The position numbers were made by a program, and so were the translations under genes. Below are positions 1-14,394 of a stretch of DNA of 64,000 bases, piece after piece. The notes under the pieces are model-generated. The model saw only the letters and a program-made list of their open reading frames with translations, was not told the DNA's origin and made no database searches. The stretch is from Sapria himalayana (taxonomy: Eukaryota > Streptophyta > Magnoliopsida > Malpighiales > Rafflesiaceae): assembly GCA_029783825.1 (NCBI GenBank), contig JAREIK010003356.1:1311516-1375515 (forward strand), in the 5' to 3' direction. Every line of letters begins with the position of its first letter. Position 1 is the stretch's first letter.

Positions 1-1600
1 TTTCCATTGTGCTATCATTTATCATGTTGTTCAGATGTTGGAACGTGAGTTTTACCTATTTTAATCATGAAGCCTCATAGTTTATATACGAGCCAAATAA
101 TAATTTTGGGTTGAGTTTGGGGGAAGGGTAGGTAGATAAAAAAAGTATAATATTTTAAATCTATAACTTTTTTGCTTTAGATAAAGGATATAAAACTATT
201 AAAAATATTTAGAAAATTTTAATATTTATAATCCCCACAATGTCATGCAACACAATAGATTTTTTTCTACCAAAAAATGTTTTAACTTCAATTTATGATT
301 TTATCTATAACAATGTAGTTTATTATTACTATAACAATTCAACTTCTACCAAATTTATATTAACTATAATTTATACCATTAACAACTATGAATTATTAGG
401 AGTTTGGGTATCTCTATAACGTTGATGAATTTCATGTCATACAAGAGTATTCTCCTTACAACAACATTCATTAGGATACCCTTTATCCTGCTGTGTTAAT
501 AACATCATCTTTTAACACATGGTAATTTTTCTATGCTGCAATATGTTTATTTAAACAATTTAAAAAACTAAAAAATATTATTAGTATTGTTAGTTGAATG
601 TTGTAGTTATTAGTTGAGTATCATAACTATTAGTTGTAACCTACAAGCTTGAATCTATGTTTCGTGTTTCACAAAATTTGTGGTAGATGTATATTGTAAT
701 AAATAGTAATAAAGAATATAAGAAAATATGAGAAGTATTATGGAAATGTATGTATCATTAATGAAACATTTTTTTATAGTACTAGTGAATATGTGTGAGT
801 ACTCTTTTATGTGAGTACACTTTTATAGTTTAATATGAAATAAACATATTTACTAATTATTTTTTAGTCAAGTATTATTAAATATTATTTCATATCTTAA
901 TATAATAAATTTAAATTAATATAATTTCAAGAACATCAATACAATATAATAAAAAAATAGTAACATATCATAAAAATACAGCAAAATGAATAATAAAAAA
1001 CATTAACAAGTTGTAAATAAAAATAAAAATTTCAAAACTATTCAGAATTATATTGTAATATTATATTTTATTATCTTGAGATACTAGGATGAGATGATTC
1101 ATATAGATTAAGAGTATTTATAGTTTCATTTTGTATTTATAAGTAAATTTTTATTTTATTTAATAAATGATAATGTCATTTTATATAATTTATTCATACT
1201 ATTATATTATTGTGAGATTTTATTTATTTTATTCAGTTGTTTTAATTTTTATGGGAATACTCGATATGTAAAGTTTCATCAATCATTTTTATTCATTATG
1301 TATAGGCATGAGTTTTAGTATATATTATTATTATCGAGTAGTATTTTTTTTATATCATTTTTTTTTCATTTTCATTCACATATCTTCATATTTTTTCTAT
1401 ATATATATATATATGGACATGCAGATATATGGAAGAAATTTATGATGCTTTAGCTGAACATCTTTTCGCTATAGAAGTAGTAGTAAATGGCCATTCAAAG
1501 TAACTTCCAGCTCATGTAGAAAATTGTAGAAATATAATATTTCTTCTCTCTCTCTCTCTCTCTAAACATCATTGTTGGCCATATTTTAGATATTTATTGA
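1..1600. other. AT-rich intergenic DNA, no recognised gene
   Basis: Very AT-rich sequence with stop codons in every frame and no open frame of note. It holds a short (TA)n run near 1395-1415 and a short (CT)n run near 1546-1563. I see no LTR, TIR, tRNA or conserved exon here. Confidence 0.6.
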
Positions 1601-3004
1601 AGTTGTATGACTATATATAAATATATGTATAACTATATAACACTACATAATTAAATATAGCAATATTTGTAAGTATGTATATATATATATATGTAAATCT
1701 ATATATTTATTTATAACTTTATTTATTTATGTATATGTATTTGTATTAATATATCTATATATAACTATATGCTTAACTATATAAAAATATCTATAGTTCT
1801 ATATACTATATGTATAATAACATATAACTATAAATAATTGTATCTTATTATAAAGTACTACTATAAAAGCTTTATACATATATATATTTAAATAATTAAT
1901 TTACAACTTATATTTAATATATATTTGTATATATTAGTATTCAAAAATTATTTTACTATAAATATATATACCTACATGTATAGATATAAGTTTAACTATA
2001 CGTGTAACTATATGTGTAACCACATGTAACTATATTTATAATTACATGTATAACAACATACAACATTATGTTTAATTATATGTGTATAACTATATATAAA
2101 TATTTTTAAAACTAAATAAAACTTTATATAATTTAATATAACTATATTTTTTAACTATTCATACATATATGTATACATATATGTAAATCTATATACTTGT
2201 TTATAACTTTGTATATATTTATGTAAAACTAAATATTACTATTCATATGAATATATATATATATAACTATATGTTTAATGATATATAATTTTTTATAACT
2301 ATATATATTATATGTATAATAATATATAACTATACATAATTTTATATTATTAATGTATAACTGATATTAAAATATATAATTAACAACATATATTTAATAT
2401 ACATTTTTATATATTAATATAAAAAATGTATTTTAGTATATCCATACCTATACATAACTATATGTATAAATATATGAAATTATATGAACAAATATATTTA
2501 CAAACATGTATAAATATAAGTTTAACTATAAGTGTAACTATATGTATAATCACATGTAACTATATTTATAATTACATGTATACTAACATACAACATCATA
2601 TTTAATTATATGTGTATAACTATATATAAATATTTGTAAAACTAAATAAAATTTTATATAATTAAATATAACTATATTTTTAACTATTTATCCATATATG
2701 CTTACATATATGTAAATCTATATATTTGTATATAACATTGTATATATTTATGTATAACTAAATTTAACTACTCGTATGAATATATATATATATATATATA
2801 TAACTAAATGTTTAACGATATATAATTTTTTATAACTATATATATTATATGTATACTAACATATAACTATAAATAATTCTATCTTACTAAAAATATAACT
2901 ATAAAAGCTTTTAAACATAATTATAATTAAATAAATTAAAGAACAACATTTATTTAATTAACATTTTTATATATTAGTATAAAAATGTATTTTAGTATAT
3001 CCAT
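1600..3004. repeat. TATAACTATA-type AT-rich satellite, ~0.5-kb period
   Basis: Built from short variants of TATAACTATATGTATAA. A larger order is visible: the anchor ATGTAAATCTATATA recurs at about 1691, 2181 and 2710, giving spacings of 490 and 529 bp. Between anchors come the same phrases in the same order (ATAACTATAAATAATT, then AAAGCTTT, then ATATTTAATATA). The same family recurs inside the outer CACTA element at 17700-18060, 20060-20598, 21447-22420 and 23610-23900. It abuts the GATA array at about 3005. Confidence 0.7.
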
Positions 3005-3207
3005 ACCTATACATATAGACTAATAGAAAGATAGATAGACCGACATATAGATAGATAGATAAATAGAAGGTAGAAAGATATATAGATAGTTAGATAGACT
3101 GACAGATTGATATATTGATAGATATTTTGATATGTAGATAAACATATATATAGATAGATAGATAGATACAAAAAAAGAAAGATAGATAGATAGATAGATA
3201 GACATAC

Positions 3208-3241
<34 letters not shown>

Positions 3242-3362
3242 CAGACAGATAGATAAATAGATAGATAGATAGATAAACATATAGATAGATATTTAGATAG
3301 ATAGACAAATCTATATACAGATTGATAGACATATAGATAGATATATAGATAGACAGACAAAT

Positions 3363-3426
<64 letters not shown>

Positions 3427-4843
3427 AGATAGAAAGATATATAAATAGATAGATAGATACATAGACTAGTAGAGAGATAGATTGATATATAGACTAATTG
3501 AAAGAGTGATTGATAGACAAATTTATAGGCAGATAGATAGATAGATAGGCCTATAGATAGATAGATAGAGGGGTCTATAGATATATATATATATATATAT
3601 TTATAGATATATTGATAAATAGACATATAATTAAAGAGATATATTGAAAAATAGATAGATAGATATATAAATAGATAGAAAGAAAGAAAGATAAATATAT
3701 AGACATATAGATCAACAAATAGATAAATAGATAGAAAGATGAATAGATAGATAGATAAATAGATAGACAGACAAATATATAGATAGATATATAGATAAAT
3801 AAATAGATAAATAAACATGTAGATAGGTAGATAGATATATAGATATATATTTTGATAGACAGATAAATAGATATAGATAGATAGATAGAAAGATAGATAT
3901 ATAAATAGATAGATAGATAGTTAAATAAAGGGAGAGAGGGATAGAAAAGATAGATAGTTAGATAGATTTATTAAAAGATAGATAGATATATAAATAGATA
4001 GACAGATAGATAGATAGATAGATATACAGATATATAGATAAATAGATAGTAGATAGATAGACAACTAGATAGATAGATAGACAAATATATAGACAAAAAG
4101 ATAGATAGATAGGCAGATTTATAGGTAGATAGAAAGACAGATAGATTAATAATTTGATTGAAAATTGGATAGATTTATAGATAGTTAGATATACAAAAAG
4201 ATAGATAGATTTATAGATAGATATATAGATAGATAGACAAAAAGATAGACAGATTATTAGACAGATTGATACATAGAAAGATATGTAGATAGATAGATAT
4301 ATAGATAGATAGAGAGATTGATTGACAAATATATAGATAGATAGACATATAGATAGAGATCTAGAAATAAAGATAGATATAAACTAGATATATAAATAGA
4401 TATATAGATAGATAGATAGGCAGATAGATAGATAGACAGATAGACAGATAAATTAATAAATGGGTGGATAGATAGAAACTTAGATAGACTAATAGATAGA
4501 CATATAGATAGAAAGATAGATAGAATAATAGATAGATAGAGATTTAGAATATAGATAGTTAGATAAACAAATAGATATATAGATAGATAGATAGTTAGTT
4601 AGATAGAGAAAGAGATAGTAAGATAGAGAGAGAGAGAGAGATATAGATCGTTAGACATAAAAATAGATCGATAGATAGACACACATATAAATATATAGAT
4701 AAATCAATGGATTGACTGAAATATATATATATATATAGACTAATAGATAGATAGATAGACAAACAGATAGATAGATAGATATATGGTAGAAAGATATATA
4801 GATAGTAAGATAGACTGATAGATTGATAGATTGATAGATAAAT

Positions 4844-4880
<37 letters not shown>

Positions 4881-6258
4881 TTTATTGATAGAGAGATAGA
4901 TTGATTTATAGACTGATTGATAAAAAAATTGATAGGCAGATTGATAGATATATAGATAGACCTAAAATAGATAGATAAATATATAAATAAATAGACATAT
5001 AGATAGACAAATATATTGAAAGATAGATAGATAGATAGACAGATAAAAAGACATATACATTAAAAGATAGATATATAGATAAATAGATAGAAATAAAGTT
5101 AGATAGATATATAGACATATAGATAGATAGGTAGATAAATAGATAGAAAGAAAGTTAGATAGATAAATAGACATATAGATAGACAAATAGATAAATAGAT
5201 AGATAGATAGATAGATTGATTGATTGACAGTTAGATAGATAGATAGATAGGTAGATAAATAGATAGATAGATAAATAGATAGATAGACATGTAGAAAGAT
5301 AGATAGATAGATATTTTGACATATAGATAGATAGATAGACAGACACAAAGATAGATATATAAATAGATAGATAAAGAGAAAGTCAAATAAAGAGAGAGAT
5401 AGATAGGAAAGATAGACAGTTAGATAAATTTTTTAATAGTTAGATAGATAGAAAAATATATAGACAAATAGATAGATATATATATATATAGATAGATAGA
5501 TAGATAGATAAATAGACACAATGATGGATAACCAAATAGAGAGACAGAAAGATAGATATACATATATATAGATTGATAGAGAGACAGATAGTTAGATTAA
5601 TAGTTAGATAGAAATATAGTCAGATTGAAAGATAGTTAGATAAATAGAAAGAACGATAGATATATTGATAGATAGATAGATAGAAATATATAAAAATAGA
5701 TAGAAAAATAATAGATAGGTAGATAAAAAGATAGATAGATTTTTAGATAGATTGATACATAGAAAGTTAGCTAGATAGATTGAAAGAAAGATAGATAGAT
5801 AGATAGATAGAATGAGAGATTTATTGACAGACAGATAGATAGATAGATAAAAAGATAAATAAATCAAAAGAAAGTTAGATAGACAAAAAGATAAATAATT
5901 AACAATATAGATAGATAGATAGATATATAGATATATAGATAGACAGACATATATATAGAATGATTGATAAACAGATAGATAGACATGTAGATAGAAAGAA
6001 AGAAAGATAGATAGATAGATAGCCAGATATATAGATAGATAGATAGATAGCTAGATAGATAGATAGATATCTTGATAGACAGACTGATAGATAGATAGAT
6101 AGATAAACAAATGGATAGATAAAAATATAGACAGATCTATAGATAGACAGATAGATAGATAGAATAATTGATTGATAGACAGATGGATAGATAGAAAGAT
6201 ACATAGATATATAGATAGCTAGATAGATAGATAAATAGATAGACACATAGATATATAT

Positions 6259-6375
<117 letters not shown>

Positions 6376-8169
6376 TACAGACTGATATTTAGATAGATAG
6401 ATAGATTTATAGACAAACATAAAAATATATAGATAGGCAGATAGATAGCCACATTCATAGACACATACATTGACAGATAGATAGACAGATCATTATTCAA
6501 GAAGATATTCAGATAGATATATAAGAGATAGATATATATAAAGTCAAATTAATTAATAGACAGATAAATAGATAGATAGATGAACACATAGATAGGCAAA
6601 TTATTAGATAGATAGATAGATAGATAGATAAATAGAAAGATAAATATATAAATAGATAGATAGATATATAGATAAATAGATAGATATACATATATATAGA
6701 AAGATAGATAGAAATAGATAGATAGATTAATAGATAGAAAGATAGACTATTAAATAGAAAAATAAATAAAAAACTATATATATATATATAAATAAATAAA
6801 GATTGATAGATAATATAGAGATCAAAAGATAGATAGATAGATAGATAGATAAATAGACAGATAAATTGATAGATAGATAGATCGGTAGATAGATAGATTG
6901 AAAAATAGATAAACTAATAGGTAGTTAGATAGATAGACAGATTGATAGCCAGGTAGATAGATACATATATAGATAGATAGAATGAAAGATAGATAGACAG
7001 ACATATATATCGATAAAAATAATGATTGATTGATATATAGTCATATATATAGTTAGTTAGTTAGATAGGTCGAGATATATATAGTAGATTTATAAATAGA
7101 TAGATTGACAGATAGAAAGATAAACAGATATATAGACAAGCATATATATACATAGATAGATAGATAGACATATAGATATATAAAGAAAGAAATATAGATA
7201 GATAGATAGACAGATATATAGATAGAAAGATAGATACACATATAAATACATAATAAGATAGATAGAGAGACTGATAGAAAGATAGATATATAGATTATAG
7301 TTAGGCATGTAGATATATTTATAGATAGAAAGTAATATAGATAAACTTATAAATAAAAGATTGATATACAAATAGATAGATAGATAGGGAAATATAAAGA
7401 TAGAAAGAAAGATTGATAAAAAGATTTATAGATAGAAAAATTGATAGATAGTTATATAATTATATAGATAGATAGATAGTTAGTTAGTTATTTAGATAGA
7501 TAGATAGATAGACAAATATATAAAAAATTCAAAGACAGATTATTAGATAGATAGATAAACACATAAATAGATAGATAGACCAATAGATATACAGATATAT
7601 AGAACGATAAATAGATAGATAGAAAGATAGATAAAATAATTGATAGATAAATAGATAGAAATATAGATAAACAAATAGATAGATAGATAGATGGACATAT
7701 AGATATACAAATAGATAGACAAATAGATTGATATATAGATAAAAAGAAATATAGACAGATAGATAGACTAAGATAAAGATAGATAGATTGATTGATTGAT
7801 ATATTGATAGATAGATTGATTGATTCATATATAGATAGATAGACACATAAATAGGCAGACAGATAGACAAATATATAGAAAGATAGATAAAGAAATAGAT
7901 AGAAAGATAGATATATAGACAGATAGACAGATAAAAGATAGATATATAAATTGAAAGATAGATAAATAGATAGATAGACATGTAAAAAGGTAGGTAATAA
8001 GTAGGTAGATGGACAGATAGATATATAAATAGAATGATACATAGATATATAGACAGATAGAAAGGCAGATAGATAGACACATAGATATATATATATATAG
8101 TTCGATCGATAGTTAGATCTATAGATTGATCAATAGATAGATAGTTATATAGATAGATAGACAGACAAT

Positions 8170-8205
<36 letters not shown>

Positions 8206-9970
8206 TCATAAAACATATAGATAGATAGATAGATAGATAGCCAAATAGATAGGCACATAGTTAGAAACATACATAGACAGATAGATAGATCGATCGATTG
8301 ATCGAAAGATATATAGATAGATATATAGAAAGATAGATAAATATATATACAGATTATAGATATAAAAATAGATAGATAGATAGATAGATAGAAAAATGCA
8401 TACATAAATTATTAGATAGATAGATAGACACATAAATTGATAGATGGACAGATATATAGAAAGATAGATAAAAATAGAAAGTCATATAGATAGATAGAAA
8501 GAAAGAAAGATAGATAGATAGATATATAGATAGAATCATAGAAAGATAAATAGATAGACAGACATAAACATAGATAGATATATTGACATATCGATTAACT
8601 TATATATAGACAGATAATAGGTTGCTAGATAGAATGATAGATAAATAGATAGATTGATAGATATATAGATAGATACAGAGAGAGAGAGATAGATAGATAG
8701 ATAGATAGATAGATAGGCAGATAGGTAGATAGATAGATAGATAGAGAGGTAGAGATATAGATAAGTAAATATATAGATAGATAGATAGATAGACTGTATG
8801 ATATACTTTTAGATAGATATATTCATATATAGACATATTGATATATAGATAGATACCAATTGATAGATAGATATATAGACAGACAGATAGCTAGATAGAT
8901 AAAAATAAAGAAAGATAGATAGACATATTGATAGATAGATAGATAGATAAAAAATAGACATATAGAAAGATAGATAGATAAACAAAAAGATAGATAGAAA
9001 GGTAGACTTTTAGAAAGATAGATAGATAAATAGATAGCTAGTAAAATAGATAGATGAATAGATAATAGAATGATAGATGATAGGCCAATAAATAGATTTA
9101 AAAATAAATAAATAGTTTCATAGACAACTTTATAGATAGATAGATAGATAGACAGATAATTAGACAACGTAACTAATATATAGATAGATAGACAAATAGA
9201 AAGATACATATAATGACTAATAGATAGATAGATTGATAGATGATTCATAGATAGATTTTCAGATAGATTGATGGATATATTTATAAAAACATTTATTGAA
9301 CAATTTTACGTAGAAAGATAGACAGATAGATAAATAGATAAATAGATAGATAAATACATAAATTGATTAGTAGATAGATAGTTAGAAAAATATGTAGATA
9401 GATAAGTAGACAAATAGACAAATAGATAGATAGATTTACAAATATATCAACAAATAGATCGATAAATAGATAGACTGATAAATACAAAAATAGATCAATA
9501 ATATAATAAATAGATTAATACCCAATTTTATAGTTAGATAAAAAGATAGAACAATATACAGATTAATATATAGATTTATAGATTGATTTAAAGACTAATA
9601 GATAGACATATTGATACATAAATCATATAGACATATAGATAGGCAGATAGATGACATATAGAAAGATAGATAGAAAGATAGATTGATAGATTGATTGAAA
9701 GATAGAAAATAGATAGATAAAAAGATAGATAGAAAAATAGATAGATAGATAAATTGCTAGATAGGCATATAGATAGATAGATTTATAGACAAATTGATAT
9801 TCAAATTGATAGTCATTTTGATAGACAGATTAATATTAAGATTGATTGATATATAGATATAAAAATTTATAGATGGATAGAAAAATAGATAGATTGATTG
9901 ATTGATACAAAATATACTGACAGATTTATACAAAATATATAGATAGATGGATAAACAAATAATTAGATAG

Positions 9971-10025
<55 letters not shown>

Positions 10026-10040
10026 TAATGATAAACTGAT

Positions 10041-10071
<31 letters not shown>

Positions 10072-10892
10072 CTAATATATAGACTAATAGATAGTTTAAC
10101 AGATAGATAGACATATAGACAAGTAGATTGTTAGAAATTTAAATAATTTAATATACTGATTTATAACTAGATAGAGAGAGAGAGAGACAAATAAATAGTC
10201 AGAGAGATAGATAGCAAGGTAGATAGACTAACAGATAGATATTTAGATAAATAGATAGACCGATAGAAAGGTAGATTGATAGTGAGATTGATATTTAGAT
10301 TGATATACAGATTGATAGATGATAGATAGAAGATAGATAGAGAGAGATAGATAGATAGTTAGATAGACAGATAGATATATAGATAGATACATAGATTGAT
10401 AGACATATAGATAGACAAATAAATAGATAGGTAGAAAGATAGATAAATAGAAAGATAGATATAAAATAAACATATAGATAGAAAGATAGATAGATAGATA
10501 GACAGACAGATGGATAGCTATTTTGATAGATTCATTGATTGATTGAAAAATAGATAGACATGTAGATAGATGAATAGAAATATAGATAGATAGATAGATA
10601 GACAGATAGATCATAGATAGATAGACAGATATATAAATAGATAAAAATAAAGATAGACAGATAGATAGACAGACAGAAAAAATAGATAGATTGATTGAAA
10701 AATAGATAGATAGATAGATAGATAGAAAGAAAGATAGATATATAGATAAATAGATAGATATATAGACAGATAGATATATAAATAGAAAGACAAATAGATA
10801 GACAGATAGATAGACAGATTGATAAATAGATAGATAGATTCATAGACAGATAGATAGATAGAAACATACATAGTTATATAGATAGATAGATA

Positions 10893-10952
10893 GACACACA
10901 CACACACACAACTACACACACACACACACACATACATACATATATATATAAA
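10893..10952. repeat. (CA)n block inside the GATA array
   Basis: Two CA runs separated by ACTACA and followed by CATA and TA units. A simple repeat that arose or expanded within the tetranucleotide array. Confidence 0.9.
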
Positions 10953-11078
10953 CAGATACATATTTAGATCGATAGATAGATAGACAGTTAGATAGACAGA
11001 CAGACAGACAGACAGATAGATACATTGATAGATATATAAATAGATTGATAGATAGATAGGCATATAAATATATAGATG

Positions 11079-11660
11079 ATACTATGTTTCCCAAAAATTT
11101 TACTTGTATCTATCAAAAATCATATTTACTAAATTTAGCATACAACTTATGTTCTCTCAAAATTTGGAGAACAACTTGTAGATGATTTCTTGCTCTCATT
11201 TGGATTAAGAATAGATCAAAATGTCATCTACAAAAATTATAATAAATTGATCTAAATATGGCTGAAATATTCTATTCATGTGAAACATGAATATTCCTAG
11301 CATGGTTGATAATCCGAAAGGTATTACAGTAAACTCAAAATTCTCATACTTCCTTTTAAATACTATCTTAGAAATGCTAGCCTTCTAACTCTAAACTAGT
11401 GATATTTGATATGATCTATTTTGGAAAAGACTCGTGCCCCTTTTAATTGGTCATACAAATCATCAATTCTTGGTATTAGATAATGATTTTTTATTGTAAC
11501 TCAATTCATGTCTATAGTCAATGCATAGTTAAAGAGTCTTATCCTTCATTGCATATAGAATGGTGCTTCCCAAGCTGAAGAACTGGGTTTAAAAAAATCA
11601 TTGTCCAAAAAATCTTGTATCTAGACCTTAAATTCTTGTAATTCGATAAGTTTCATCCTA
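11079..11660 (-). pseudogene. Ty3/gypsy reverse transcriptase fragment
   Basis: Minus-strand translation gives the N-terminal half of a gypsy RT with several stops. Seen in order are SSAWEAPFYM (a degraded substrate-binding region), [20 protein letters not shown] (the family's CIDYRxLNxxTxKNxYPLPRID), FEFTVIPFGLS (family FxVMPFGLTNAP), and YLDQFIIIFVDDILIYS, which holds the catalytic VDD. It ends with KFLGNIVSS at the junction with the GATA repeat. In an intact element RNA-templated DNA synthesis would be its role; here it cannot be made. The FVDD core is intact although the surrounding frame is broken, so decay is moderate. Confidence 0.92.
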
Positions 11661-11939
11661 TGTGGACTTATATAAATGGGTGATGTACAAGGGTGTAACT
11701 CAATACAAAAGTCTACATTTTTGTGTTGGGGTAATCCTGTTAGTTTATTTGGAAAATATCCACATATTCATAAACTATCTGAGATTGATCCATATTCAAT
11801 GTCCCATATTCTTCTAGGGTGATACATGCCAGCCAACCCATCGGTTATCCATGTTATTTATAATCATATAGTCTCGGGTACAAAATCATGGTTATATCCT
11901 TGAATAATGACACATGCATCATCTAGTGCGTAGGAAATA

Positions 11940-12240
11940 ATTTTTCTATGATCACAATCAAAAATGACTCAATGTGTTGTCAACTAGTCTATGTCAAGAA
12001 TTATATCGAAATCTAATATGTTCATGACCCTAAGGTCTACCATGAGCAGAATCCCTGAGATTTCTAACTCACAATCTTGATATATCTGACTAATTTTCAC
12101 CTTAGTCTCCAAGGAAGAAGTAGCATGCAATGGCTCATCCAAGTTTTTAATATTTAATTCCAATTATTTCAAACATGATGTATAAATAAATGAATGTGAT
12201 GCACTAGAATCAAATAAAACATTTGCTCATAAATGAAAAA
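11940..12240 (-). pseudogene. Ty3/gypsy aspartic protease remnant
   Basis: On the minus strand the frame reads VLFDSSASHSFIYTSCLK, a stop, then a stretch with LDEPL, VKISQIYQDCELEISGILL, MVDLRVMNILDFDIILDID and, after another stop, LTTH. This matches the retropepsin-like domain of plant gypsy Gag-Pol (family LFDSGASHSFI...CELEISG...DFDVILGMDWL). The active-site DSGA is DSSA here, the Trp of DWL is a stop codon, and a second stop follows the first helix. It lies between gag and RT as expected. Confidence 0.9.
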
Positions 12241-12649
12241 ACAAAAAAGTACCTTGTATTACAAACTAATATATCCTCTCCATCTGTGGTGTATTAAAAT
12301 AGACATGCTCTTGGGTCCTCAATGTCCCAGCCTATGGGCCCTCTCCTCTCTGGTATGCTTGTGAAGGAGTTATTTGTAGAATACCTCAAGATTACACCTG
12401 ATTCCCTTGACCCTTACTAGAGAAATGATGAATAAACTATGTCTACATATTTTTCATTGATGTCTAGGATTGTGATATCTCATAATATTAGGATCCTATC
12501 TTAAGTAGGCACTCTGATTTTCAATATTTAGGCTAATGGTACTAAAAACAAATTCTATATTCAATTTGGCTAGAACTCCTAGTTTGGCCTTGGCCTTGAT
12601 AACTGCAATATTGTCTCTGAAATCCTCGTGAAATAAAAGGTCTCTACCA

Positions 12650-13387
12650 CTTTCTAGAAAAATAATAACACCCTTTTCTCTTTCCACTTACACTCCCACT
12701 CATCTTCCAAATATTTCAGGTGTCCTCAACCTCTCGCTCGATGACTAAAGTTGTCTTAACCATTGAATTCATATCTTGGATAAGAAATTCCATAACCTTG
12801 CCTTGGATGGACAATTTCAATCCATCTTCAAATTTATGAACCTTAGCCTCATTAGTGTCCCCATAATAATCCCCAAAATATGCCAACTCGGTGAATTTAG
12901 CTATGTAGTCAAGCACTATAATATTTTTTTGTATATGTTCAAAGAATTCAAGGACCTTAGCATGTCTAATTGAAGTTGAAAAATATTTCTCCTTGAATAG
13001 TTCTTGAAATTCTTCTCATGTCTTTGACATCCATGACCTTGATCTAATCCCACCAAATTTGAGATCACCCTATAGTTGGAAAGCTGTTAGCTGGATCTTT
13101 GTTTCATTGGAAGTGATCTCCATAGCTTCCAAGATTTTTTCAACTTGTCAAAACCAATGATCTTCTACCATTGGGTCCCCTCCTCCAATAAATATTAGAG
13201 CATACTATTCTTTGAACCTTTACAGATTACTTGACCCTTCTTTTATTCCAGCCACACTAGTCTGTGGAATAGTGGCAACTGTGACACCCACAGCCTCTAT
13301 GAAAGTCAGTTGGTCAAAGATGGGTGGTGATTGATCATCATTTCATGGACGTCCTTTGTATTCTCATTCTCTACCTGCCACCCTCAT
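12650..13387 (-). pseudogene. Ty3/gypsy gag remnant
   Basis: A candidate start ATG is at 13387 (minus strand), followed within a few codons by a stop. The recognisable core reads FKEKYFSTSIRHAKVLEFF, then LDYIAKFTELAYFGDYYGDT, then KFEDGLKLSIQGKVMEFL and ending VIEREVEDT. These match the retrotransposon gag domain of plant gypsy elements (FxEKYFPxSxRxxKxxEFxxLxQ...YExKFxELxRFxP...KFExGLxxxI). The longest open piece covers 12716-12916. No clear zinc knuckle could be read downstream. Gag would form the virus-like particle of the parent element; this copy is dead. Confidence 0.9.
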
Positions 13388-13782
13388 AAGTCAAATAATA
13401 ATTTAAAAATCATATTCATGTTCTATTATTAGTGCACATTCCAACTAATAATAAACTTTTCATTTTAAAAATATCTTTTTATTTTTTGAACTACTAAGGT
13501 TATGTTTCTTTACCCTAGTGTTCCTTCCATTTTTTCCATTTTCCACAATACATATAATCAATACAATCTAAAATACTCAACATGCCACACACCAATGTAT
13601 AAATAATAAAAAAACAACTTTGTGTGTGATCCCTTCTATGAAATTTTATACCTAGAACTTGACACCAAGGTAATACCTACATATTAAATTTTTTCTGAGT
13701 ATTAGATATTTATATATCTAAACTTTTCTACCACATTATAAAATTTATACCAATATTGAGCTATAGGTAATAATATATCTAA

Positions 13783-13794
13783 CCTCTGATACCA
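13783..13794 (-). promoter_or_regulatory. Primer binding site for initiator Met-tRNA
   Basis: On the minus strand TGGTATCAGAGG lies directly after the LTR end ...ACAACA. Plant LTR retrotransposons commonly use TGGTATCAGAGC, complementary to the 3' end of initiator Met-tRNA; the last base differs. It fixes both the LTR boundary and the element's orientation. Confidence 0.9.
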
Positions 13795-14013
13795 TGTTGT
13801 GACACCCCAATCCACAAGGGGTCTAATTCATTCCATCACAAAAGAAAATATGTTATAAAATAAATTTTTTTTCAAATGTAGCTTACATATTTTCTTTTAT
13901 TTGCTCAGTACAATAAAAACATATAATATACAATTTTTTTTTCAAATGTAGCTTATAAACTATATTAGACAATCATCTGAAAAAATATTGTTTCATTTGA
14001 TATTCTATGATAT

Positions 14014-14158
14014 GTATTAGACATTCTCCAAAGAATATCATATCACTCAGTCTGGACGTTGTCCCACTTCGAGTTCGCATAATAATATTAGACATTCTCT
14101 GAAAATTATCACGTAACTTAGTTTCGACATTGTCCAAATTTTAGTTTGCATAATTAAT
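14014..14158 (-). repeat. Two ~72-bp tandem subrepeats in the LTR
   Basis: Two consecutive copies begin with TTAGACATTCTC (about 14016 and 14087) and end with GTTCGCATAAT or GTTTGCATAAT. A weaker third copy may begin near 13967 (TTAGACAATCATCTGAAAAA). Tandem repeats in the U3 part of LTRs often carry enhancer activity, but that is not shown here. Confidence 0.7.
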
Positions 14159-14379
14159 ATCTATTATATCTTTATATTTGTATACCATGCATCCACCCAT
14201 TTATTTGGGATGTTCCCATGTATATGAAATGCAAATATATCATTTATGATTAAACCATGTTCCAAGCATATTTATAACTATTCAAATACAATTCACACTG
14301 CAATATATTTTACTAAATAAAATACAAAAATGTTCACCCATTGACCATTCATAATTAAATAGAAATTCTAATAGTTTGA

Positions 14380-14394
14380 ATTTATATATAAATC
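14380..14394 (-). promoter_or_regulatory. Candidate TATA box of the LTR
   Basis: Minus strand GATTTATATATAAATTC sits about 590 bp inside the LTR, where a U3 promoter could lie. The region is AT-rich, so chance occurrence is likely. Confidence 0.3.

Noticed and set aside
12776..12973. Plus-strand 65-codon frame
   Set aside because: It is antisense to the gypsy gag, whose minus-strand translation matches the family clearly.
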